From assembly GCF_007625115.1 (NCBI RefSeq), contig NZ_VMNH01000003.1, positions 163,029-227,028 of the forward strand: a stretch of 64,000 bases of DNA, given 5' to 3'. The position numbers were made by a program, and so were the translations under genes. This document shows positions 1 through 8,422 of this stretch, one piece after another. Position 1 is the first letter of the stretch. Each line of letters begins with the position of its first letter. The notes beneath the pieces were generated by a model that was given only the letters and a program-made list of their open reading frames with translations, made no database searches and was not told the origin of the DNA. This stretch comes from Sedimenticola selenatireducens. GTDB lineage: Bacteria; Pseudomonadota; Gammaproteobacteria; Chromatiales; Chromatiaceae.

Positions 1-954
1 CGCAAATTCCAGAGCCTCTTCCCAGCTTGCTTCCCGAAAATCCCGTAATGGATTGTTATAATCCATATCCATCTCGATGTGCTTCGGTGCATCACTTCTG
101 CGGATGAGCGGTTTGGTGAGACGCTGGCGATGGGTGACATAATCAAATCCATAGCGTCCCTTGACGCAGAGACGATTATGATTGGCCGGTCCATTACGCC
201 CTTCGACAAAAAGAATGCTGTTGTCTTTAACGTGATAGGTCAGTTGACAGCCGACACCGCAGTAAGGGCAGACGGAGTGAACCTGTTTGTCAGCAAGCTG
301 ATTACCGACATCACCAGCCGGCATGATTGCGCCAGTCGGACAGGCTTGCACGCATTCACCACAAGCGACACAGCTGGAGAGCCCCATAGGGTCAGCCATA
401 TCAAAGATGATCTGCACTTCACTGCCCCGTCCAGCAAAACCGATGACATCGTTGGCCTGTTCTTCCCGGCAGGCACGCAGGCAACGCCCACACTGAATAC
501 AGGCATCCAGACTGGTGGTTATTGCAGGGTGAGAACAATCTTTCGCGGGTTGCTGGCGTTCTGGAAAACGGCACTCGGTTACAGCGAGTTTTTCACACCA
601 GTGTTTAAGCTCACTATGGGGTGTCAATTGATTTGTTTTAGGCGCATCGGACTGCAGTAGTTCCAGCACCATTTTTTGCGCGGTCATTGCGCGTTTGGAA
701 TGGCTGGTAACTGACATCCCTTCAGAGGGATAACGGCAACAGGAAGGCGCGAGTATCCGCTCACCCTCAATCTCCACCACACAGGCGCGGCAATTGCCAT
801 CAGCACGCAGAGTCTCTGTGTAACAGAGATGAGGAATCTCGATGCCTTGCCTTTGTGCCACCTGAAGAATGCTCTCGTCCGCTTGTGCTGTGACGGTTAC
901 ACCATTCAACGTGAAGGAGACTGCTGTTGCATTGGGGTGTTGTGACTGGGTCAT
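1..954 (-). CDS. fdhA: NAD-dependent formate dehydrogenase, molybdenum (alpha) subunit, N-terminal 318 codons, cut by window edge
   Basis: Catalytic subunit of a soluble NAD-linked molybdenum/tungsten formate dehydrogenase, which oxidises formate to CO2. Seen on the reverse strand with no internal stop: an N-terminal [2Fe-2S] ferredoxin domain (Cys44, Cys55, Cys58 and a Cys pair at 72-73), then two [4Fe-4S] motifs (CIQCGRCLRAC; CVACGECVQACP), then the start of the molybdopterin domain with its own cluster motif CPYCGVGC. This order is that of FdsA/Fdh1A. The ATG overlaps the fdhB stop by one base (TAATG), so the two are probably translationally coupled. The remainder of the gene, including the active-site Cys/Sec, lies outside the window. 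Confidence 0.93.
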   Translation of the reverse strand, partial: MTQSQHPNATAVSFTLNGVTVTAQADESILQVAQRQGIEIPHLCYTETLRADGNCRACVVEIEGERILAPSCCRYPSEGMSVTSHSKRAMTAQKMVLELLQSDAPKTNQLTPHSELKHWCEKLAVTECRFPERQQPAKDCSHPAITTSLDACIQCGRCLRACREEQANDVIGFAGRGSEVQIIFDMADPMGLSSCVACGECVQACPTGAIMPAGDVGNQLADKQVHSVCPYCGVGCQLTYHVKDNSILFVEGRNGPANHNRLCVKGRYGFDYVTHRQRLTKPLIRRSDAPKHIEMDMDYNNPLRDFREASWEEALEFA

Positions 955-2633
955 TATCCAAACTCCTCCGGGAAATACTTCATCGCACATCGGAGTGGAT
1001 TAGGAGCGGCCTGGCCGAGTCCACAGATAGAGGCATCACCCATTACCTGGCAGAGCTCCTCCAATAATGCTTGATCCCATTTTTTCTCATTCATTAACAT
1101 CGCCGCTTTTTTTGTGCCAACACGACAGGGAGTGCATTGACCACAGGATTCATGGGCAAAGAATTTCATGGCATTTAGCGCTTGCTCTCGAACACTGTCC
1201 TGGTCAGATAGCACGATGATGGCCGCTGAACCAATGAAACAGCCATACTCATTCAGGGTATCAAAATCGAGTGGAATATCACTTAATGTGGCCGGCAGAA
1301 TGCCACCTGATGCACCACCGGGAAAGTAGGCCTTGAGTGTATGACCCTCTGCCATGCCCTCACAGTATTCATCAACCAGTTCACGTAGCGTGATGCCAGC
1401 CGGTGCGAGATACATGCCGGGAAGTTTCACTCGACCGCTAACCGAAAAGCTGCGTAGGCCGTGACGGCCATTCCGACGATGTGCGCTGAACCAATTGGCG
1501 CCCTTCTCCAGTAGCTCACAGACCCAGTAGAGGGTTTCCATGTTGTGCGCTAATGTGGGCAGACCAAACAGCCCCTTTTCTGCAATGTAGGGCGGACGTA
1601 AGCGGGGGACTCCTCGCTTGCCTTCAATTGATTCAATCATTGCGGACTCTTCGCCGCAGATATAGGCACCCGCCCCACGACGCAGTTCGATGTTCGGTAA
1701 TGGGCAGGGAGGATCTTTAATTAATGCTGCAATTTCTTGCTGTAGTAATGCTCGAATGCCGGCGTATTCATCACGCAGATAGATGTAGATTGTCGCAATG
1801 CCGACTACGTGGGAAGCAATTAACATCCCTTCCAAAAAACGGTGCGGGTTGCGTTCCAGATAATAACGATCTTTGAATGTCCCCGGCTCGCCTTCGTCAA
1901 TGTTTACTGCCATCAGGCGGGGTCCAGCAAAGCTGCGCACGATACGCCATTTTCTCCCAGTAGGAAAACCAGCCCCGCCAAGTCCTCGCAGATTGGCGTT
2001 TTCCAATGTGGTGATTATTTTCTCACGGGTCGTTTCGTCATCAGCTTCAACAAGCGTTTTAAGTTGCTGATAGCCTCCGAGTTTAAGGTAGGTTGTATAG
2101 GCGAGTGCGGTATGTGGAATCAGGTCATTATATGATCCCTGATCAATTGTTCGGTAGATACGACTGGATTGGGCAAACGGGATCGGCTTAGTACCCACAA
2201 CGGCAACCGGGGCCGTTTCGCAGCGACCAACACAGGGAACGCGTTGTATGCGTACAGTTGACCCCAGACCTGCTTGCAGTTCCTCGATCAGCTTCTCTGC
2301 GCCAGCCATGTTACAACTGATAGAGTCGCATACTCGTATAGTTAGCGTCGGTGGGGGTGTATCGCCATCTTTAACAATATCGAAATGGTGATAAAAACTG
2401 GCTACCTCATAGACTTCACCCGTTGAGAGTTTCAGTGCTTCGGCCAATGCGGTCAGGAGTCCACTACCAAGATAACCACGATCATCCTGGATGCGATGCA
2501 GATATTCAATCAAGAGGTCACGCCGCGGTGGCCCATTATTCATGTACGGTAGTAAGGCATTCAGATCTTCTGCTGTTGCCTGCCGGCCATTAGGGCGGGA
2601 TCTTTTTTTTGTCGTTTTCTCTTTCAACAACAA
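954..2633 (-). CDS. fdhB: NAD-dependent formate dehydrogenase, fused NuoE/NuoF-type (beta) subunit
   Basis: NADH-forming diaphorase subunit that passes electrons from FdhA through FMN and Fe-S clusters to NAD+. Residues about 20-150 are a NuoE-like thioredoxin-fold [2Fe-2S] domain (Cys102, 107, 134, 138). From about 170 it is NuoF-like, with the FMN/NAD glycine loop GLGGAGFPTG (about 217-226), NIDEGEPGTFKDR, and a C-terminal SCGQCTPCR [4Fe-4S] motif. At 559 residues it matches the fused two-domain form of methylotroph Fdh1B rather than separate FdsG plus FdsB. It is the first gene of the fdhB-fdhA pair. HoxF/NuoF are alternatives, but the coupled FdhA settles the call. Confidence 0.92.
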   Translation of the reverse strand: MLLKEKTTKKRSRPNGRQATAEDLNALLPYMNNGPPRRDLLIEYLHRIQDDRGYLGSGLLTALAEALKLSTGEVYEVASFYHHFDIVKDGDTPPPTLTIRVCDSISCNMAGAEKLIEELQAGLGSTVRIQRVPCVGRCETAPVAVVGTKPIPFAQSSRIYRTIDQGSYNDLIPHTALAYTTYLKLGGYQQLKTLVEADDETTREKIITTLENANLRGLGGAGFPTGRKWRIVRSFAGPRLMAVNIDEGEPGTFKDRYYLERNPHRFLEGMLIASHVVGIATIYIYLRDEYAGIRALLQQEIAALIKDPPCPLPNIELRRGAGAYICGEESAMIESIEGKRGVPRLRPPYIAEKGLFGLPTLAHNMETLYWVCELLEKGANWFSAHRRNGRHGLRSFSVSGRVKLPGMYLAPAGITLRELVDEYCEGMAEGHTLKAYFPGGASGGILPATLSDIPLDFDTLNEYGCFIGSAAIIVLSDQDSVREQALNAMKFFAHESCGQCTPCRVGTKKAAMLMNEKKWDQALLEELCQVMGDASICGLGQAAPNPLRCAMKYFPEEFG

Positions 2634-2639
2634 GTCCTC

Positions 2640-3355
2640 TTTTTTGTGCGCTATTTGCTAACTATAACCCAATGCTGAATCATGACAATCCAGAGGCATT
2701 AATCTGTTGGCAGGATAAGGGTATTTATCAAGCTTTCAGCCGGAGTCGTGGGAAAGAAAGGCCATCATTTTGCCTGGCCCGTCGATCACCTAGATATTGG
2801 CTGTATGATTTACAGTTCCGTGATTATGAAAATACCAATATGCTGGATCTTCCGTTGGCATGCGGTGTTGCTGTCATTGCGGCTCATATGGGGCTGGGTC
2901 GCTTTGAGTACAAACTAAAATTCTGGCGGAATTTTTCAAAGAAGCCTGCCTACTTTGATGATGATTACTTTATTTTCTTGTATAAACTCAACGATCATCC
3001 AAATATCTATGCCGATATCTCAGCCATTCTTGCACTGCTACGGGCACGGGCACTGTGTCATCTTTCCAGCAGACAGATGTTTATCATAAGATACTGTTTG
3101 GAACTGACTATCCGTACCTTTCAGTATTCGGAAGAACAGTCATGATCTTTCGAAGGGGCAAATGAAAGATATACGTAAACTAGCCAATCCCTTTGATCGC
3201 TATGCCGCGGCAATTATGGAATATATTCCAGCAGGGAGCCCTCTCTACCTTAACAACCAGACAGTATTGAATTGGGCAGAGCAGGAGTTTTTAACTAAAC
3301 AGCGGACGATCACATCGATTGGTAATGCGTTAGTACGTCTCGACGTGATAGCGGC
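2640..3355 (+). pseudogene. decayed TIM-barrel amidohydrolase, several frameshifts
   Basis: Pieces of a metal-dependent amidohydrolase lie in order on the plus strand but in different frames. An NPM-type segment near 2665 is followed by a stretch with a core-strand match (GVAVIAAHMG) near 2870-2900 and NPFD/LYADISA-like sequence to about 3060. The frame then changes around 3060-3076 and continues as HKILFGTDYPYL and onward to a stop overlapping the ATG at 3162. The next frame carries IRKLANPFDR, resembling the usual C-terminal tail of these enzymes. At least one single-base deletion near 3065 is needed to join the frames. Read as a dead gene. Sequencing error is possible but several breaks would be required. 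Confidence 0.6.
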
Positions 3356-4571
3356 CGCTACTTTTCATTGTTATTTTTGTTTCAGTCCAACTTAGATTGT
3401 TATCAGCACAGATTTTTTCAAAAGCCTCTTCTACGCCTTTTTCCATCTCTTTTAGACCGCAAATATAGATATAGGTATCTTGTGAATTTAGGAGTGCTGC
3501 GAGTTTATCAGCTTGGTTAATCATCCGGTTCTGCACGTACTCTTTGGGGTTATCCGGTAGTCTGGAAAATACCAACTGTTTATCAATAAACCGATCGCTG
3601 AGTTTATTGAGAGGCCCAAAATAGGGTAATTCACCTGGGGTTCTTGCGCCGAAATAGAGGAGCAGTTTTCCGCCTGCATCAGGCATGTGTCGTCTTCGGT
3701 ACTCTGTCATGGCACGAAAGGGCGCGGATCCTGTGCCCGTACAAATCATAATAAGATTGGCGCTGGTTGTATTGGGCATCAAGAAGGTTGCGCCAAATGG
3801 TCCAGTAACAAGTACCTGATCACCTTTCTTTAAATCACAAACATAGTTTGAACCGATACCTCTTACCGTTTCCCCGTCTTCTTGAAAAACAACGCGCTTC
3901 ACTGTGAGCGCCAGGTTGTTTGCGCCTGGGCGTTCACCATCGCGTGGACTGGCGACAGAATAAAGCCGTACCAAATGAGGGCGGCCTTTTTCATCTTCAC
4001 CGGGCGGAATAATACCAATACTCTGGCCTTCTAATACGGGGAAGGTTTTGTCACCAAAATCGAGAATTACATGGCGGATATCCGATTCGCTATTGTCATC
4101 AGTCAGTCTAAAATTACCGGCTACGCGGGCAGTCATCGGTTTATCGCGATTGTATATGTTGATATAAGGTCGTTCGGCAGAAGCAGGCGGGAGTACTTTT
4201 CCACTTTCACCCGAGTGCGCTACTTTTAGAATTTCGCTAGCGTCTTCTTCGTTGGCTTCCTGTTGTTGTGAGTCAACCGATGCCGCATCGCCATGATCAA
4301 TCTCAGCCGGCAGTTCTCCCCAGGAAAACTGCGCTTCAATGGAATACCCGGCTGTCACCATACGCCAGTTATCAATAGAACCCGTCGGGCAGGGTGAGAT
4401 GCAATCCATGCAGTAATCACATTTTGCGGCATCAACGACGTAATTATTGTCATCGTGAGTGATGGCGTCCACGGGGCAAGTCTCTTCGCAGGTATTACAG
4501 CGAATACAGATCTCTGGGTCGATTAGATGTTGGCGTAGAAGGCTCATAGTGGCAGGCCATTGGAGTTGCAT
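3330..4571 (-). CDS. boxA: BoxA-like benzoyl-CoA epoxidase reductase component
   Basis: FAD-dependent NAD(P)H reductase that in the aerobic box pathway feeds electrons to the BoxB benzoyl-CoA 2,3-epoxidase. Residues about 20-65 carry two [4Fe-4S] motifs (CIRCNTCEETCP and CDYCMDCISPCP). A variable acidic linker (about 85-125) precedes a ferredoxin-NADP+ reductase module with RLYSVASPR (FAD) and ICTGTGSAPFRAM (NADP). Its 413 residues agree with BoxA (about 414). A second ATG at 4547 is also possible; neither has a clear ribosome site. The 3' end overlaps the decayed amidohydrolase on the other strand. No boxB or boxC is in the window, so the partner is elsewhere, lost, or different. Confidence 0.85.
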   Translation of the reverse strand: MQLQWPATMSLLRQHLIDPEICIRCNTCEETCPVDAITHDDNNYVVDAAKCDYCMDCISPCPTGSIDNWRMVTAGYSIEAQFSWGELPAEIDHGDAASVDSQQQEANEEDASEILKVAHSGESGKVLPPASAERPYINIYNRDKPMTARVAGNFRLTDDNSESDIRHVILDFGDKTFPVLEGQSIGIIPPGEDEKGRPHLVRLYSVASPRDGERPGANNLALTVKRVVFQEDGETVRGIGSNYVCDLKKGDQVLVTGPFGATFLMPNTTSANLIMICTGTGSAPFRAMTEYRRRHMPDAGGKLLLYFGARTPGELPYFGPLNKLSDRFIDKQLVFSRLPDNPKEYVQNRMINQADKLAALLNSQDTYIYICGLKEMEKGVEEAFEKICADNNLSWTETKITMKSSGRYHVETY

Positions 4572-4775
4572 AAATATCGGTTACTGATGTATTGATGCTG
4601 TACGCACTATTAGCGTAATCCATGCAGTGATGGACATGCATTAAAGTACACGTATGATGCTCATTAAAGCAGAGTTAATTGGGTATTACATCCTTATATA
4701 AAGTGGTTGAATTATCTGGTTTCGCTGTACGTGCCAGGATTGTGATCAATTGGCTTTATGGTAAACGCTAACCGG

Positions 4776-5747
4776 TTAGCATGAGTTTTTAGATTCGGTA
4801 TTCAAATTTAGTGTACTACTTGATGTTTTGTCTTGAGGCGTGTCCGCTGTTTGTCTGAAATAATCAATACCCTTCTGGGTAGGTGCCATTGATACAGCCT
4901 TTAGACGCGTTAAACTTTTTCTGGTCATATCAATACCGTTTTTACCTTGCTCTGTTTTCATATCCCATAACTCAATGGCTTTTTTATAAGCAATTTTCGC
5001 TTCAGTCACATCATTCATCAAGCTTCTGATTTCACCGATGTTATGGAACACCTTTGCAAGTGACTGACTGTGTTCCACAGGATTTGCCTGGTAAATAGTA
5101 ACTATTTTATCGAGATGCTTTAATGCTTGTCCGTAGTTGCCCAGTTGCATTTTCATTTCGACCAGCCGGTGTAACCGCTGTGCTAAAACAGGGATAGGCG
5201 TATCGCCCTTGTTTATCTGTTCAAGTGCAATGACCTCTGTCAAAAGTGAAACTGAATCAGAAAGACGGTTTTGTTTTTGATAAATCAGTGCCAGGTCATC
5301 CAGTAAGGTGGGTAAGGCCTGATTTTGTTCTGCGTTACTGTTTTGCTCCAGGGAAATCATTTTTAACAACAATCTTTCTGCAACCATGAAGTTTTTCAGA
5401 TTGAATGCCATATCTGCCGCGTAAGCCAGATAGCTCAGGTTTTCGGGTTGGAGCATTAATGACTCACTAATGAGCTTGAATGCCTTGCCCTTGTCCCCCT
5501 GGCTGGCGGCTATCACCGCCAGGCGATACGCGGCATAGGCTACTTGTTTTTTTCCGTTAAACCGCTGGGCTTCCAATGCCTCTGCACTTTCTACAATGTC
5601 AAATGTTAACGTTTTATAAAGGCCGGAAACATCTTCTTGTGTTGTTGGATTTGCCAGCACCATTTCCGCTAATACGTAGGGCAATATTGTCATGCCTGTT
5701 ATTACAAGCGGTGTGACGAGCTGTTTGATTATTTGTCGTGTGCTCAT
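4776..5747 (-). CDS. exported TPR-repeat protein
   Basis: Unrecognised secreted or membrane-anchored helical repeat protein. The start chosen is the ATG at 5747, which follows AGAGGG at good spacing; an in-frame start 17 codons upstream lacks this. An N-terminal hydrophobic stretch (VTPLVITGMTILPYVLA) suggests a signal peptide. About four tetratricopeptide-like units follow (for example AYAADMAFNLKNFMVAERLL and FHNIGEIRSLMNDVTEAKIA), ending in a Ser/Thr-rich tail. It probably mediates protein contacts at the envelope. It lies just downstream, on the same strand, of the Spy-like gene (77 bp apart), so the two may share a transcript. Confidence 0.72.
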   Translation of the reverse strand: MSTRQIIKQLVTPLVITGMTILPYVLAEMVLANPTTQEDVSGLYKTLTFDIVESAEALEAQRFNGKKQVAYAAYRLAVIAASQGDKGKAFKLISESLMLQPENLSYLAYAADMAFNLKNFMVAERLLLKMISLEQNSNAEQNQALPTLLDDLALIYQKQNRLSDSVSLLTEVIALEQINKGDTPIPVLAQRLHRLVEMKMQLGNYGQALKHLDKIVTIYQANPVEHSQSLAKVFHNIGEIRSLMNDVTEAKIAYKKAIELWDMKTEQGKNGIDMTRKSLTRLKAVSMAPTQKGIDYFRQTADTPQDKTSSSTLNLNTESKNSC

Positions 5748-5823
5748 GATGCCCTCTTTTACGAATAACCTGTGTATGTGAATTTCAGCGGCGCTCACTG
5801 CCTGGAAAGTGAGCGCCGGTGGC

Positions 5824-6159
5824 TTACTGTTTCCGACAACCCGCAGGTTTCATCGCTATGAACGCTTCCATCTGGCTGGGTGTCAGGATGCTTGCGATCT
5901 TTTCGTGCATCTGGTCATGCGCCTTTCGACGCTCTTTGCCCTTTTCCCGATGTCGCTCTTTCTGTGAATCAAAGAGTTGCTTCAGAGAAGCGGCTTGCTC
6001 CTCAGTCAGGTCAAGCTTATTCGTGAGCTGTTCTATATTGGGTGGGGCTGGTGGTGGTCCACCACCACATGGCCCATCTTTGCCTGGTCCCATAGCATAG
6101 ACGCTGCTGGTAAGTGTTATTGCGGCAATTGTGGCCACAATGGTTTTCCTGATCACCAT
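5824..6159 (-). CDS. Spy/CpxP-like periplasmic stress protein (LTxxQ family)
   Basis: Small exported helical protein of the Spy/CpxP/CnrX-related family, periplasmic chaperones or stress sensors induced by envelope damage or metals. Seen: a signal peptide (IVATIAAITLTSSVYA), a Gly/Pro-rich linker with CGGGPPPAPP, and two family motifs, LTEEQ and LTPSQ, flanking a highly charged helix. At 111 residues it is shorter than E. coli Spy but complete. It is divergent from the Pro/Gly-rich gene at 6367 and close to baeSR. In E. coli, spy is a BaeR target, and the shared upstream region carries matches to the BaeR box. A metal-binding role is possible from its Cys/His content. Confidence 0.8.
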   Translation of the reverse strand: MVIRKTIVATIAAITLTSSVYAMGPGKDGPCGGGPPPAPPNIEQLTNKLDLTEEQAASLKQLFDSQKERHREKGKERRKAHDQMHEKIASILTPSQMEAFIAMKPAGCRKQ

Positions 6160-6259
6160 CGATTATCTCCTGGTTTATGTGGTTGTCAGCGGAGCGGTCT
6201 TTAGTCGCCCCTCTGGAATAGAACAGTAGCGCTCAAACATGCAGGCAATAGGGAGAGAG

Positions 6260-6313
6260 TGTGGAGAAATCATGGAAATAGTAAGGGGGCTAAAACTCCA
6301 TAATGTCTCCACA
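6260..6313. promoter_or_regulatory. inverted pair of candidate BaeR boxes
   Basis: TGTGGAGA at 6260-6267 and its exact reverse complement TCTCCACA at 6306-6313 face each other in the divergent promoter region between the Spy-like gene and the gene at 6367. Each matches the reported BaeR core (TCTnCAnAA) except at the last base. With baeS-baeR next door, this is a plausible autoregulated operator. The match is short, so this remains inference. Confidence 0.45.
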
Positions 6314-6366
6314 TTTGTTACTTAATATATTGAGTGTTAAATAACGAGAGAGACAGGAGACAAAGG

Positions 6367-6822
6367 ATGATCGATTCAATTGGTAGTACAGGCATGGCAA
6401 TGCCACCACCACCCCGCCCGCAAGGCGGTGCTTCATTGTCAGATGATCAGAAGCAGCTGATCAGTGATACCCTGAGTCAATTTGATGTGGATAATCTGAC
6501 TGAGTCAGACGCCCAGTCTATTGTGTCCACCTTTCAGGATGCAGGTATACAGCCGGGAAAGGCGCTGGCTGATGCGATGGCAGTTGCTGGTTTTGATGCC
6601 AAAGCCGTTGGGGATCTGGCGGGCGTACAAGGGCCACCATCGGGTCAGGGGCCGGGTGCCGGGGGTGGTGTCAATTTTAGTGAAGAGGTGATGATGGAAC
6701 TCTACGAACTGTTGGATCAATATTATGCCGAAGGGGTTTCAGAGGCGGATCAAAACAGTTTGCTCCTTTCAATTCAGGAGTTGTTTGGCTCCGAGACTCA
6801 AATGTTTAGTGCCAAGGCCTAA
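6367..6822 (+). CDS. uncharacterised Pro/Gly-rich protein upstream of baeSR
   Basis: Unrecognised 151-residue acidic protein. The ATG at 6367 is preceded by AGGAG (AGACAGGAGACAAAGG). No signal peptide or membrane span is visible. It starts with a low-complexity MAMPPPPRPQGG segment, then a helical region (LSDDQKQLISDTLSQFDVDNL) faintly like EF-hand-type helices, a central GPPSGQGPGAGGG linker, and a helical C-terminus. The helix-loop pattern resembles calcium-responsive EF-hand-like proteins, but I see no complete DxDxDG loop. It lies between the candidate BaeR boxes and baeS, with a strong hairpin after it, which suggests it belongs to the same stress regulon. Confidence 0.68.
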   Translation: MIDSIGSTGMAMPPPPRPQGGASLSDDQKQLISDTLSQFDVDNLTESDAQSIVSTFQDAGIQPGKALADAMAVAGFDAKAVGDLAGVQGPPSGQGPGAGGGVNFSEEVMMELYELLDQYYAEGVSEADQNSLLLSIQELFGSETQMFSAKA

Positions 6823-6859
6823 AAGGCTGTTGGATTGAACAGCGGGTTGGCTGTAAACC

Positions 6860-6903
6860 CCTGGATGGTGATCAACTCAGATTCTCACCATCCAGGACTT
6901 TTC
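6860..6903 (+). terminator. strong 12-bp hairpin between the Pro/Gly-rich gene and baeS
   Basis: A perfect 12-bp stem (CCTGGATGGTGA / TCACCATCCAGG) with a 13-nt loop is followed by ACTTTTC. It is probably a terminator or attenuator lowering read-through into baeS. The T tract is weak, so partial termination is more likely than a full stop. Confidence 0.6.
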
Positions 6904-6955
6904 GATTCCAACGGAGCACCCGACACTCCCCAAGTCTGATGTTATAGTGCAAGGC

Positions 6956-8422
6956 ATGTTTCCCATCCGTATCAAGATCTGGCATAAGCTGTTTTTCTCC
7001 ATTCTGCTGGTGGTCATGCTGATTTTGGCGATCAACATGGGGGTATCTCGATTCAGTTTTCAGCAGGGTTTCAATGAGTTTATTGAAGAGGTAAGACTCA
7101 AACGATTAGACAGCTTTAGCCAGACCCTGGGAGCGCTGTACCAGGAACGGGGAGACTGGACCTTTCTGAAACAAGAGCCACTCTTGTGGCATCGGTTATT
7201 ATCGGAGTCTGAGTTGGCACCGCCCCCACCACCCAGGGGAAGAGGTCCGCAGGGTCACCCGGGAAGACGGCCGCCGCAGGAGTTTGATCGTCCACCACCC
7301 CATCTTTTAGATGAGCCAGGTCCTCCGTCATCCCGGTTTATGCAAGAGCAGATAGGTCTGCTGGATCAGGCGCTGGCGCCCGTTGTTGGTCCTGTGCCTG
7401 AAGCGACAGACCGTCGGCTTCCGATAACCCTGGGCGGAAAAGTGGTTGGCTATCTCACGCTGCGAATCAATCAATCATTCCGTACCCAGATAGAGCGGCA
7501 GTTTGCCAGTAAACAGCTTGAAAACCTGCTACTGACTGCGCTGCTCTCTTTTGTTATCGCGGTCATTGCAGCTTTGTTGCTGGCCAGAGTGTTCAATCGC
7601 CCCATAGCCAGACTGGCAGAGATGGCCCGGCAATTAACCTCCGGACTGTTTGAGAGTCGTGCCCAGGTCAATACAGGCGATGAACTGGGTGATCTCGCTG
7701 CTGATTTGAATACCCTGGCAGAGACGCTGGATCACAACCAGCAAAGTCGGCGTCAGTGGATTGCTGACATCTCCCATGAATTGCGCACACCATTAACGGT
7801 ATTGCGGGGAGAGCTGGAGGCGATGGAGGACGGCGTTAGGCCAGTCAATAGCGAATCCATACAGTCACTCTCGCTTGAGGTAAAACAGTTACAGCGGTTG
7901 GTCGAGGATCTTTATCAGCTCTCTCTGTCAGATATGGGCTCACTCAGCTACGAAAAAACACCTGTTGATCCTGTAAAACTCTTACGACAAGTGACAGAGG
8001 GGTTTACCCTCTCCATGGGTCAAAAGGCTATTACCCTCACAATGAACTGTGAAAGCGATGCGGTGGTGTTTGCTGATCCGCAACGGCTGACCCAACTGTT
8101 TACCAATTTGCTGGAGAACAGTCTGCGGTATACCGATGAAGGGGGTGCGGTTAATGTGCATTGTGAGGAGGGTGCGTCTTTGATGATCCATTTTGAAGAT
8201 AGCGCGCCAGGGGTGTCGCCCGAACTGTTTCCAAAGTTATTTGATCGCCTGTTTCGGGTGGAGGGTTCGCGTAATCGTGACTCCGGCGGCTCCGGTCTGG
8301 GTTTGTCTATTGCGCAGAGTATTGCACAGGCCCATGGCGGGCGACTGACGGCTGAGGCCTCGTCGCTGGGTGGCCTGAAAGTCAGTCTGATGTTACCTAT
8401 TCAGTCAACGAGGAAGATATGA
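6956..8422 (+). CDS. baeS: BaeS-like envelope-stress sensor histidine kinase
   Basis: Membrane histidine kinase. Seen: TM1 (about 12-30), a periplasmic loop of about 150 residues, TM2 (about 180-205), HAMP, HisKA with DISHELRTP (phospho-acceptor His274) and a HATPase domain with N, G1 and GSGLGLSIAQ (G2) boxes. The periplasmic loop contains an unusually Pro/Gly/Arg/His-rich patch (PPPPPRGRGPQGHPGRR and PPPHLLDEPGPP) not typical of BaeS. A GTG nine bases upstream (6947) is an alternative start. Its stop overlaps the regulator ATG by four bases (ATGA). It probably senses misfolded envelope protein or metals and phosphorylates the regulator. Confidence 0.87.
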   Translation: MFPIRIKIWHKLFFSILLVVMLILAINMGVSRFSFQQGFNEFIEEVRLKRLDSFSQTLGALYQERGDWTFLKQEPLLWHRLLSESELAPPPPPRGRGPQGHPGRRPPQEFDRPPPHLLDEPGPPSSRFMQEQIGLLDQALAPVVGPVPEATDRRLPITLGGKVVGYLTLRINQSFRTQIERQFASKQLENLLLTALLSFVIAVIAALLLARVFNRPIARLAEMARQLTSGLFESRAQVNTGDELGDLAADLNTLAETLDHNQQSRRQWIADISHELRTPLTVLRGELEAMEDGVRPVNSESIQSLSLEVKQLQRLVEDLYQLSLSDMGSLSYEKTPVDPVKLLRQVTEGFTLSMGQKAITLTMNCESDAVVFADPQRLTQLFTNLLENSLRYTDEGGAVNVHCEEGASLMIHFEDSAPGVSPELFPKLFDRLFRVEGSRNRDSGGSGLGLSIAQSIAQAHGGRLTAEASSLGGLKVSLMLPIQSTRKI

